Assembly: GCF_932526225.1 (NCBI RefSeq)
Contig: NC_064048.1
Location: 6,244,627 to 6,308,626 of the forward strand
Origin: Nematostella vectensis
Lineage: Eukaryota > Cnidaria > Anthozoa > Actiniaria > Edwardsiidae
Direction of reading: 5' to 3'
DNA length: 64,000 nt
The notes beneath the pieces were generated by a model, which was not told the DNA's origin, searched no databases, and saw nothing but the letters and a program-made list of their open reading frames with translations. Shown one piece after another: positions 23,301-31,144 of the stretch. How positions within the stretch are numbered: position 1 is the first letter of the stretch; every line of letters starts with the position of its first letter. The position numbers and the translations under genes are program-made.

Positions 23301-24361
23301 GGGCTCACTCCACGCGTTTGCTTCACTTTGTCTTTTGACACTTCCTTCTTCGGAGTAACAGGTTTGTGGATTTTCGACTTTCTTTCGGGGAAATCTTCGC
23401 TCAATGCCGCTTGGGTGGGCAGGACATCAACTGATCCTGATTCCTCGAGTTCGCAAGCCTTGGAGTTTAATAAGCTGCTGTCAGATTTGCGGCGAGATTT
23501 CTTCATCTCCTTTTCTTCAGCCTGTTTTGCATAAACTTCCGCGTAGTCTTTCCCCAAAGAAGCCCCAAGTTTTTGAAGCTCCGCTAATAAAGGGTCACGA
23601 GCGTAGAGAATTGAGTCGCTTTGACGATTTGGGCGTTTCTTAGGTTTTGGTGCAACAGGCGGTGGTTTCTTTTTTGTCTCCACAACATCAGTCTCATCTG
23701 TTCTAGCGTTTCTAAGCACCACATTAGTTTCACTTGATGTTGCTTTGTTGCTATCGCTCAGTTGTGTTCTAGCAGTACTATCAGACTGATAGTTATTTTC
23801 TGCATTTCTTTTTAAGCTTCCCTGAGGTGAGTCGCTGTAGTACAGACAATAAAAATCCTCTTTCGGAGCGTCATTTTCCACAGTGCCTTCCCCTTCAAGA
23901 CTTCGTATCGAATCATATTGCTGCAAGGATGAACTATTATTTTCATCCATAGCGCTTACATCTTGTGTTAATTCCCTAATTTCTTCATAAACTGTTCTCG
24001 AGCCTTCTCTATTACTCGCTTCCTCGGTCGAGCGAGTAAGTTCCTTTTTGCAACGTTCACCGTTTTCGTCTTCTGAGTCTGCAGAATGTTTCCTAGAATT
24101 TGTTTCACGAATCTCTGTATTTCCAGTTTCACTTGCATTGGGTGATTTCTCAGTGTGGGTCTTATCCCAGTCGTCTACAAAACACCCAGAATCTGTTTTG
24201 TTTTTTGCGTCCAGGCCACTCCTACCTCTGCTAATGCGAAGGACGACTTCAGTATCAAGTATACTGGCCATATCAATCACAACAGCGAGAGAAAAACCTC
24301 ATCTCGGTTCTCATGGGCCATGAGGTCGCGTTTAGCGGTACCAGGAGCGCTTTAGAGAATT
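2590..24361 (-). CDS. NAV: Neuron navigator (NAV1/2/3-like) gene, about 2.52 kaa, C-terminal exon uncertain
   Basis: NAV proteins are large microtubule-associated AAA-family ATPases that act in cytoskeletal remodelling and neurite outgrowth. Minus-strand exons (high to low): 24361-18236, 13142-13062, 12347-12128, 11019-10943, 10344-10258, 9760-9667, 8634-8570, 7990-7884, 7605-7545, 7136-7090, 5956-5852, 5241-5074, 4371-4268, 3985-3867, 3344-3191, 2758-2724, and a tentative last exon 2619-2590. Every join is in phase. From the ATG at 24271 to 2724 this gives 7560 nt (2520 codons), close to vertebrate NAV2 in length. Recognition rests on the ATPase half: P-loop GPVGLGKS, VIVLDQ, VWHHINRILE, LFYSCPMD, NVWNYQVIPYL and WDDPTKWV match the NAV AAA region in order. 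No N-terminal calponin-homology domain is encoded here; an in-frame stop precedes the ATG. The 220-nt exon could instead start at 12308, dropping 13 residues in frame. Confidence 0.9.
2945..3215 (-). repeat. Triplicated donor region of NAV exon 3344-3191
   Basis: CCCACCTCCC(A/G)GT, the complement of ACYGGGAG|GTGGGT, occurs at about 2957, 3058 and 3185. The two copies nearest the exon also share 40-50 exon-like nt upstream. The repeated translation is visible: NHVESPGGGCTVIIK versus NSLESLGGGYEIIIK. GAT-rich microsatellite DNA separates the copies. Confidence 0.75.
3191..5241 (-). CDS. NAV: NAV C-terminal AAA exons (5241-5074, 4371-4268, 3985-3867, 3344-3191)
   Basis: Four in-phase exons complete the ATPase fold. 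5241-5074 encodes PFIIGVRDKS...FRWIQTSVEE...LLDRYLRRKL. 4371-4268 encodes DDEELLLDLFVWLTEVWHHI and NRILEDYCSLDVTLG. 3985-3867 encodes GPSLFYSCPMDFHSAEGWFG and NVWNYQVIPYLHQTIRNSSK. 3344-3191 encodes IYERNIVWDDPTKWVIMRWP and a basic tail. All align in order with the conserved end of NAV2/NAV3. Exon 3344-3191 ends GAG|GTGGGT, and that donor is triplicated downstream. Confidence 0.9.
3484..3567. repeat. Near-perfect hairpin, ~40-bp arms, almost no loop
   Basis: GAATTTTATCGCGACAATGG followed by TCTCCTTTCTGGACTTTT is mirrored by AAAAGTCCAGAAAGGAGAC and CCTTGTCGCGATAAAATTC with about one mismatch. It lies in the NAV intron between exons 3867 and 3344. It could be a very young foldback insertion or an assembly-fold artefact. 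Confidence 0.85.
4018..4247 (-). repeat. 21-bp array filling the NAV intron between exons 4268 and 3985
   Basis: The plus-strand unit is AACAAACTGGATTACGCCCTG with variants, about 11 copies. The intron is only about 282 nt, so the array makes up most of it. On the gene strand each unit contains TTTGTTCAG, an acceptor-like pyrimidine-AG, so several AGs precede the real one at 3986-3987. Confidence 0.85.
5852..5956 (-). CDS. NAV: NAV exon with Walker B-like strand
   Basis: A 105-nt exon encodes SRAEGVPAVIVLDQLNCLAS then LADIFEPAQLADNSN. The hydrophobic strand VIVLD is the Walker B element, but the residue after Asp is Gln, not the catalytic Glu of most AAA ATPases. Vertebrate NAVs also lack this Glu (they have Asn), which supports the family assignment and suggests weak or absent hydrolysis. 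A C/G homopolymer run starts about 27 nt past the donor, at 5802-5825. Confidence 0.9.
6272..6690 (+). repeat. About 32-bp array (AACACAAGCGCAACAC units) in a NAV intron
   Basis: About 13 copies of AACACAAGCGCAACACTAGT plus GAGAATCAGTTA, alternating between AGTTA and GGTCA forms. A related non-array block occurs in inverted sense at 48600-48735 (CTTGTGTTTGACCGATTCTC), so the unit is part of a dispersed family. Confidence 0.88.
7670..7890 (-). repeat. Roughly 69-bp units, about four copies, each with a 5' splice site (NAV intron)
   Basis: The block containing AATAATGGGTAAAGC, a TACTTACCTCTCAGCT-type segment and TGATTATCAACGAAC is repeated with starts near 7720, 7788 and 7857; a degenerate fourth lies near 7670. 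On the gene strand every copy reads AGC(T/C)GAGAG|GTAAGT or a close variant, i.e. the end of exon 7990-7884 with its donor. Confidence 0.8.
7884..7990 (-). CDS. NAV: NAV exon with Walker A / P-loop of the AAA domain
   Basis: A 107-nt exon bounded by TTACAG|GACTTC and GAGAG|GTAAGT encodes DFLYQVLEHRYVILCGPVGL followed by GKS and a helix. GPVGLGKS is a canonical nucleotide-binding P-loop (GxxGxGKS), at roughly residues 2236-2243 of the deduced protein. It sits where vertebrate NAVs carry their ATP-binding loop. The donor half of this exon boundary is repeated in the following intron. Confidence 0.92.
8070..8520 (+). repeat. (ATC)n microsatellite, NAV intron
   Basis: A compound trinucleotide tract of about 450 bp (ATCATC with ATT and ACC interruptions), including a direct ~65-bp duplication (ACCATGCATCGTCATCATCG twice). 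Shorter GAT/ATC tracts lie at 2820-3180, 30463-30512 and 39125-39475. Confidence 0.95.
9052..9331. mobile_element. MITE family B copy (TTAAAGCCGCATTGTCACCA termini)
   Basis: Terminal inverted repeats of about 30 bp (AAAGCCGCATTGTCACCAGT / ACTGGTGACAATGCGGCTTT) are flanked by TTAA, which fits a TTAA target site. Internal landmarks CGTAACAATCTCCGATGA and GGTTGAGGTTTCCGTCGG recur at 16195-16470, with a truncated copy at 31900-32060. Confidence 0.8.
10555..10930. repeat. Dispersed repeat family E copy (NAV intron)
   Basis: It contains GGTAAATAAAGCATTAATAA, AACAATAACAAAGGTGTGGC and, in inverted sense, AGAGCTGCGTACTGACCC with CGAGGTGCGGATA. The same modules occur in 37360-37870, and short pieces near 17230, 42240, 60080 and 61730. 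Confidence 0.65.
11333..12113 (-). repeat. 44-bp tandem array in a NAV intron
   Basis: About 17-18 units of GTGATTCAGTACCTCCGAGT plus GCATGACCGAATACCCACCG plus ACAC. They are homogeneous at 11340-11900 and more divergent toward 12110. The array ends about 15 nt from the donor of exon 12347-12128 and occupies most of that 1.1-kb intron. Divergence toward the exon side suggests the older units lie there. ACACGTGA E-box-like cores recur in each unit. Confidence 0.92.
12128..13142 (-). CDS. NAV: NAV coiled-coil exons (13142-13062 and 12347-12128)
   Basis: These two exons link the disordered half to the ATPase half. Exon 13142-13062 (81 nt, phase 0/0) encodes APGGLTMEAYVALHQADELQ and a helical tail. 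Exon 12347-12128 (220 nt) continues with heptad-like leucines (LLLQGELRLLKEENKVL), then a Ser/Thr-rich linker ending at AAG|GTGACT. NAV proteins have a coiled-coil segment at this position, used for self-association. An in-frame alternative acceptor at 12308 has the better pyrimidine tract. The intron just downstream is mostly the 44-bp array described separately. Confidence 0.8.
13150..13560 (+). repeat. Degenerate GTCACGCAACACAACA repeat region, NAV intron
   Basis: Loosely periodic copies of AGGTCACGCAAAACAG and CACAACACAACAC fill the first 400 bp upstream of NAV exon 13142-13062. The period is irregular, so this is a decayed array. Confidence 0.6.
15085..15425. mobile_element. MITE family C copy (AATAAGGTTGCACTTG termini)
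   Basis: AAATAAGGTTGCACTTGAGA at the left pairs with CTCCAAGTGCAACCTTG at the right. The internal GGTTCATGGGTAGCATATAA is shared with copies at 27295-27460 and 63190-63430. Confidence 0.75.
16195..16470. mobile_element. MITE family B copy
   Basis: It shares GTAACAATCTCCGATGA, AGCGGATGGCATGATAAATA and GGTTGAGGTTTCCGTCGG with the 9052 copy. The termini are diverged (AGCGACACCAGTTACTT / AAGTAAACTAGCGACGATG). Confidence 0.75.
16625..16857. mobile_element. MITE family D copy (ATGCCTAGTGCACAC termini, GACATAAC-rich)
   Basis: ATGCCTTATGCACACTAGTG and the mirrored end CGAGTGTGTAACAGGCAT enclose many ACATAACGACATG blocks. A partial copy sits at 2018-2080 and a cleaner one at 40576-40777. Confidence 0.75.
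17640..17860 (+). repeat. About 66-bp tandem repeat, 3 copies, NAV intron
   Basis: CCCTTAACACTCCACCAAAA followed by ATGTTCTTATTATAGAGGTC occurs three times with small changes. Confidence 0.8.
18060..18250 (-). repeat. About 100-bp imperfect duplication of the donor of the giant NAV exon
   Basis: On the gene strand GGGTTCACGCAGTAAG at the exon end recurs about 100 nt into the intron as TGGCTTCACACAGTAAG. It is followed by parallel blocks (TTTGAGAGGTATGGAGAC versus TTTGAGAAGCATGGGAAT). The downstream copy has lost the GTAACA donor. Confidence 0.55.
18236..24361 (-). CDS. NAV: NAV giant first coding exon (2012 codons), disordered Ser-rich region
   Basis: A single exon encodes residues 1-2012 of the NAV homologue. 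The reading frame has an in-frame TGA 21 nt before a GTG, so the first usable ATG is at 24271 (MASILDTEVV). A pyrimidine tract ending in AG at 24362-24363 suggests a further 5' noncoding exon upstream; the 5'UTR part is then 24272-24361. The protein is rich in Ser, Arg, Lys, Glu and Asp and looks intrinsically disordered. It has a Pro-rich PPPVAPKPKKRP stretch near residue 204 (SH3-ligand type) and an SSIP (SxIP-like) site. A run of six short amphipathic repeats lies at about residues 925-1135. The C-terminal end (EEEFNSRVDEIVQEVK) is helical. The exon ends at AAG|GTAACA. Vertebrate NAVs split this region over many exons, so the unbroken 6-kb exon is notable. Confidence 0.88.
24277..24321 (-). 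promoter_or_regulatory. Upstream ORF (14 codons) before the NAV start codon
   Basis: In the 5' leader of the NAV exon, an ATG at 24321 opens a 14-codon frame (MAHENRDEVFLSLL) that stops with TGA at 24277. That is 5 nt before the main ATG at 24271. The upstream ATG has a G at +4. If transcription includes this leader, ribosomes would have to leak past or reinitiate, so it could lower NAV translation. The function is inference; only the frame arrangement is seen. Confidence 0.5.
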
Positions 24362-25796
24362 CTAAAGAAAAGAAAATAAGAATAAACTTAATTTAGACAG
24401 TTTCTTTAATAATTCAGGGGTGCCTCCCTGAGGGGGGGGGGGGGGGGGGTGTCGTCTCGTGTCTGTAGGCAAAGGTAGGGTACATCAATGTCAGATTTTG
24501 TAAGGGTATCAAAACCTAGAGTAGAAAGATCAAGATCTCTACTCTAGTCTATTAGCACAGGGGAAGGAGGGTGGGGGAGTGGTTGGGATGGGTTGTAGGT
24601 GACTTTTCCTTCAGCAGATCCGGAATTTAGATGACAATACATATGGAAGAAAATAGCGCGTGCCCCAAGGAAATAGGAGGAATGATTTCCCCCATCCCCC
24701 CTCGAAACAAACAAATATTTTATTAAAAAAAACTTTATGTTAAGGGTTATCAAAAGGGCAAATACTACTACTTATATTATTACAATATTATTATTTTGTA
24801 AAAAAAAATATCAATCTCGTTTTGAAAAATTTATTTCGTCAATTTATTAATAGGGCCTGAATACTCCGAAGTCCACTTCAATCTTTTCGTTTTACGTTCA
24901 AGTTTTTTTTTCGCACAATAAATGTTTAAGCGAGAAATTTCTACCTAAACTTGCAGAAATAAGTGTTTACTTCCTTTTTGTTGGGCGTCGAGGACCCAGA
25001 CCCTAACGTTTTCGAACATTTCCCGCGCGCTCGCCGACTCTTTCGGACTATTTCATTGCATACCATATTTGGAAGTCCTCTTCAATAATTGTATTGCATT
25101 TTTGCCGATAAACGCTGATAGCTTCGTAACCATCGCCTGCGTATCTCTTTTTAAAGCCGCTTTTTCTTTGAGTGTTTGGATTGTTACAGACAAAAGAATG
25201 CACAATTAAATGAAGTAGCCCAAAGCGTTAGTTCCGTATCAACAAGTGTGTGAAGTAGATTCAGTCCCTCGAACAATGCACTTGGAAATGCTTTGTGTTT
25301 TTGCAGACAGCTTGTAAAAAACTGTCATAACTTTCTCAAATAAATGTAGAGTAAGGTATTCAGTGACTATGTTTGTCTTTCGATTTACTAATTCAAGTAT
25401 AATGACTTTTGAATCGTTCCCAGAAACCTACCTGTCAACGCAGGTTTAGGTTAAATGCCTTCGCGAAACTAAGCTGTACAAACAATTATTGAAAGTGTGT
25501 TTTTCTACCTCGCATAGAGTGGATAGAGATGGGAAATTATAGTAGACCCTCAGTAAAATATCTACATTCGTCACGCAAAATTAGTTAATTGTTTTTTTTA
25601 GTTAGATTTCTCTGAAGCAAAACAAAAACGATTTTACATCTTTTGTTTTACTCTCTGTTAGATTTTCTTAATATGAACAAGCACTTTGCCCTAAAAAACG
25701 GGCCGTCAAGCACCCTGAATAAAGCGGTGAGGGAGGAGGTTGGCTAAAAACTTCAAAACATAATTAAAGAGTCCGAGGCTAAGTTCAAACGTCGTA

Positions 25797-26054
25797 TTGT
25801 ATAGTTCCAGAAAATATCCATACCCCCCCCCCCCCCCCCCATTGCCCATTGAGGGGATTGGAGATTCCGTGGGGGGGTGTAAACACCCAGGAATTTTCAG
25901 AGGGGAGGGGGGGGGGGTTAAATGTCCCTTTTCCTTAACAGTTACTGTATTAATTTTTTTCCAGGGGGTTGGAAATGCCAGAGGGGCGGGGGGTCATACC
26001 TCCGACCCCCTCAATAGGGGGGTGGGGATGGATATTTTCTGGAACTACACATTA
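25797..26054. mobile_element. MITE with GTTCCAGAAAATATCCAT termini
   Basis: TAGTTCCAGAAAATATCCAT and its mirror ATGGATATTTTCTGGAACTA bound ~255 bp rich in G/C homopolymers. It is intergenic between NAV and DERA. Confidence 0.8.
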
Positions 26055-27294
26055 ACACATTATCCATAAGCTGTATTTAATGCAAATGCATGCAAATGAA
26101 TCGAGTTGCTTGTTTCATCTTCATTTGCTTTGAATATGGCACATGGATAATACTAAGTTTGAACTTAGCCCAAGAAAATAGTTGAAAAAATTGACCGATC
26201 AGTGTCATTGCCGCCGCTACTCACAGATTCACTCGGAATTTCAAGCATAATTATCTTGACTCACATAGGTCTGGGGGAGTTATTTATTAGATAAACGGCA
26301 AATATATTTGTAACAGCAGTAAATATTTGAACAATTTTTAAATGGTAGATAGTGAGGATAACCATAGCTGACAACCTATTGCAGAATCAATTGAGCCACC
26401 TATCTTTACAGCAATGAACTGAATAGAACCACACTGATGGCCAAAGGTCAACTTTCGGTTCTCAATAGAAGAGCTATTTGTAGACAAAACCGTGAAGCAT
26501 AAGCTAGATCACTCTGGTTTGTAGCCAAATCCGACAATAAAAGTATATTAACCGTTAGAGATACTGCAAAGACATAAAATATTTTTGTTCAATTTTGTTC
26601 TTTTTTTTTTGTTGGGGGGGGGGTCAGATTTTTATCAGAAAACTCACCCCCCTACTTACAAGGCTAATTCTAGTACAAGTACAATGAGTTATACTCTCTA
26701 CACAACAGGCCAATAGCCAGGGGGTTTGGGTTTGAGGATTAAAAATACTCATATTTTGTGATAAAATTTGATAAATTTGATTATTTGATCAACTTTGTTA
26801 ACGGTCATAATGGAATAGCAGAACAAAGTTTCAACCCATTGTAGGATATTCTAAAAGCAAGATAAATATGATCAAGAAATGATTTCAGATTTTACCTAGA
26901 AAATCACTTTATTACTTGTTTGCTCTAACAAAAGCTTCAAATCTTCATTTCCTGTGTGTACAAATCTAAGAGGATTACAACAACTGCAATTGTTCAATCT
27001 ACAAATCATGCACACAGTTGGTATATTGCTTATCAAAAATATCAAAACACATCAATCTTTTATTAGGAAGGGGGTATATTAAAAATTGGGCACACACAAC
27101 TGGTAACAGCTAGAATGGCAAAGTGAAGAGGCATAAAACACTTCAACTGGCATGTGATATCTTCTATGACAATCCAGTTTTATCTTCCTAAAGTGGATTC
27201 AATGTCACCAACTCAAATGTGATTTTACATTTACCAAAGTTCCTGATCTAATTCTAAAAACTAAAACAAAAATGATAATAATGAAATGTTGTAC

Positions 27295-27462
27295 ACCTTT
27301 ATTAAATAAGGTTGTTGCACTTTAGAGTCCATGAATTGTAATCAGGAATGTTTCATGGGTAACTTATAAATGCCTAAATCCTGGTTTCTGAAAGCAGAGC
27401 ACTGTGGTTTACAACACAAGAAGTCTGCAAGTGCAACCTTATTTGAAAAGTTATGTTTTCAG
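27295..27462. mobile_element. MITE family C copy, intergenic
   Basis: AAATAAGGTTGTTGCACTTT and the mirrored TGCAAGTGCAACCTTATTTG bound about 165 bp that includes GTTTCATGGGTAACTTATAA. Confidence 0.75.
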
Positions 27463-30400
27463 TGCCTTTTTATAATGAATGTAGTGATAACATTTGTTTT
27501 TGGATAGAAGTTTCGGGTTACTAAATTCCAGTAGACATATCAACCTTGGGGTAGCTTTCAGATAAGTATATGTGAAAATAAAAAAAGTGAGTTACAATGA
27601 TGATATAGTAACAATATGAACATTAAACAGCAGAGAAACTTTTGAAATAATAAATGAGTATAGATTAAAAATGGTAGAGTAGAGTATATTAATCACATAA
27701 AAATAAGCAGCAAGGAAAAAGATAAATAGCCTCTAATGAAGACTTGACCTTTTTCAAAACCTTCCGTGGGAGCTTCCAACAAAACTATACAAGTCAAAGC
27801 AAGCATAGTTTATTTTTGTTGACAGAAATCCAACTGAAAATCTCTGTCACTATTTTGATGACAGCACAAATTCAATCATGGATTAAACTGTTTACTTCTT
27901 GCATTCCTTTCTAATAGAGCTCAGATACTTGATTTGATAGCTTTGCAAAGGTAAACGATACATTATGCTCAAATTTCAAGGTTTTAAAACTGGTTTCTAT
28001 TTTTTTAAACCATACATTTTCTACTAAAACAAAATAGATAAAGATCTAATAAAAGAGGACAGACCAGTTGTAGTTTTTAGGAGTTACATTATCAGTAGAG
28101 TCAAGTCTGTTTGATTTGTCCTTTTGTGTATGCGTGACATTTTACTATGCAAACTAACATTTACTACAAAATGGGTTCCATGACCGTTAAATGGCTTCCT
28201 TCGATTCGACAACTTATTGAAAAGCGCTACTATTGAACCCCCGCCGCCCCTAACAATACTCTAACATTTTACCCGACACGGAAGGATACACGCTGCTAAA
28301 TCTCAACGAAAACAAATGTTTCTCTCCGTTGCTTGTTGTAACCTTGCACGTTATTTTTCATTCCAAAGGGCTAACAATTCAATAGCATTCCTTCAAGTAA
28401 AAAAAAAAAAAAAGAGAGAAAAGCCCCTTGAGATTTGTTCAAAGCTCCAGCAATTTTAAGCGTAATTGGGATTGTTTTCTGTGATGCAAATTGCCTCAAG
28501 GTTTACAAAAACCCTTGCTTACCCCAAGTGGAATAATAATTTGATTATCTTGTGATTGTTCTAAATTCTGGAATTCTAAAAGCGAAGACAAAGTGTCTAT
28601 TGAACCGGATCTTAAGGCGAAATATCAGTGCTGGCCACTTTAAAAACTCAAAATGATTTATGTCCATTGCGCGATAAAAGTTTCGTTTGAAATTTTACAT
28701 GTCACGGTATTATTTGTACTTGCCTCACACTATTGTCAGTTTTAGTATAGTATTAAAAGTCCTAGCAGATAATAAGAATCAGTTCTTGAAGTGCCAACAC
28801 GGAGTAATTAAAGCGAAATCTCAAGAAGCGAGTTACAGTCGATTTAAGATAAGATTACTCATGATCTATAGTGCTGTCTAATTCAAAATTGAGTTTCGAT
28901 TCAAGACGGGCCGAGAACTTTATCGGAGTGATTTTTTCCCGTAGATTATACCACAAAGAAGTGTTAATCCTTCCGCACAAATTATGAAAACACAAGCACG
29001 ATTTTACAAGGGAATGGCGTTGTCAACAGTCCTATTAATGTCCTTCAGGGGCAAATCGTGTTTGCTACGTTAAATTCTGCTAAACAGCACATTGGACAGT
29101 TCCCTTCTGACCTCCAGACGGTTTTGTAGATAAGAATGACTTTGAAATACGGATTATGTTTCGTTGGTTTAATTAGCTTAACCTAGGTCGAAATCACACG
29201 GGACTACGCAAAAATGGAAGAAAAACTCAATAAAAGAACACACCAATGTATTAGCAAAACAAATATTATTATGTTCTAGAAAGATATTTGTAGGTGATTT
29301 ATTCTGTGTGATTTTGTGACACGTTAGAATCGCGTTCTGATTTCGAACGCGCGCTTTTTATCTCATCAGGTTTCTCCCATTATTAGCAACGAAATTAAGG
29401 ATATTATGAACTATTTTGGTTAGCCACATACATGAACTATTACCACTTTACATGTATCTATCTAGATACAAGCTTATATAAAACTGCAAGCTTTAATTTG
29501 GCGTGGTTTAGTCCAGCTTTTGGGCGAAGATGCGTTTCAAACAGTGAGCTCTCTAAATACTACGACAACATTTTTCTTAGTTTATGTTCTTCCGTATTAC
29601 CCGATGAGCATTCACACTCCCTTAAATAAAGCTTTAATTTAATGACAGATAATTAGAATACATTTGGCCTTTTCATCCGCCCTCACGTCCAAGACCTCTG
29701 TTAGAGGGACGTAATAATTCAAAGGCAGATGACAAACTTTCAAAACTTCAAGAGCGTCAACGGTAGGTTACTCGACGAGCAAATTTAAACACTCAAAACT
29801 TAAATACGCAGTCAATAAGAAGGACATTCCTTTAGTTCCTACGAGCCTTTACCCAATTTTAGTAAAAAAAAAAATCAGGTTATGTTTGTATCGAAATCGC
29901 CCATTCATGAAAATGACACGAAACACCATCCATACAAAATCCCTACCTTTAGAAATGTCCATACATCATGATCCAAAATGTCGCAAGTTTGTCCGTACCA
30001 GGGGTTTGGAAGCTGCTGCCAACCTAGATCATGTGGTGAATCTTCCGGGAACAATTAGGGACTGGTCGTGTGGTTTAGTGATACAACGTGTGTTCGCCGA
30101 CGAAGTGGTTTGTTTTTCAACATTCGACTCAACATTCGATGGGAAGTGAATCGTTTAGGAAAAACGGAAGTGTGACGTCACCAGCCTCGGCCTCACGCGA
30201 AGCCACGGTGTTCTTTTCAAAGCTTTTAAATCAGGATGAAAGAAAGTCATAAGAAATTAAGGGGGGGGGGGGGGATGGGAGGGGTCTGAAGCCCTGGGAA
30301 TCCTTTTGCGGACTGAAAATTTAAGGACGGACTTTCTTATTTGAGTCGATTTTTATCTCTGTCGTTGGTATCGAGCACATAAAACGAAATTCGAGCAAAG

Positions 30401-31144
30401 AAGAGGGACGAGATCGGTGGACTAACAGGACTTTACGCGATAGAGAGGGGACGGCAACCCGATGATGACGATGATATGATGATGATCATGATATGATGAT
30501 GATGACAATGATAGCAATGGTGGTGTTGATAATAATAGTTCTGTTTGCGATTGTGGTGATGACACCACCTCTAGTACCTCTTGATATCGAGGTCGACTCC
30601 AGTCGTGCGGATCTTGCTAGTATGTCTTTGACCCTGGCACGACTCTTTCCTTGCACATATTCGCCAGTCAACTGAAAATCATTACACGATGGCAAGGATA
30701 CGTCTTAAGAGCAAGACTGCAACATTTAAGAATGTGGATCAACCACTCCTTTCTTATACATATAAAAATACTACGGCATGCGAAGATCCCGCTTTTCGGC
30801 TTGGCCCTAGGATATGACCCTTGGGGTCATTAATAGTTTGCCAAAGTTTCATGCTTTTATCACTATTTTGAACAATTGTGGTCTATCTAACCGCTAGAGA
30901 CTACATGGCGAGACGGACGCTGTCATTTGTTTTCTCTCCAGAAAAAGCAGTTTTTTAGCTCCTGTGGCTTTTTACAAAGGGAGCCCACGTTCTCTAGATT
31001 AGAACAGACATGCTCCGATAACTCTCCGACTAATTATCGACATATCGAACCCCCTTCACACGTTTCCAGCAAAAAGGCAAGATTAAATTTGATTTAGTTT
31101 TTCTTTAATTTTGGGCTTCTTCTTCGACTTTAGAGCACCCATCA

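Larger units (their letters stand above)
24362..31144. other. Intergenic region between divergent NAV and DERA
   Basis: No coding exon was recognised in 6.8 kb. It is AT-rich with G/C homopolymers at 24432-24450, 25821-25840, 25900-25917 and 30259-30274, the MITEs at 25797 and 27295, and a short (GAT)n at 30463-30512. The NAV 5' exon and both promoters must lie here, but I cannot place them. Confidence 0.6.

Noticed and set aside
18315..24355. Plus-strand ORFs opposite the giant NAV exon
   Set aside because: Shadow frames of a conserved coding strand; no splice or domain evidence.
28687..30149. Small plus-strand ORFs between NAV and DERA
   Set aside because: No splice-consistent extension, no domain, ordinary length for chance frames in AT-rich DNA.
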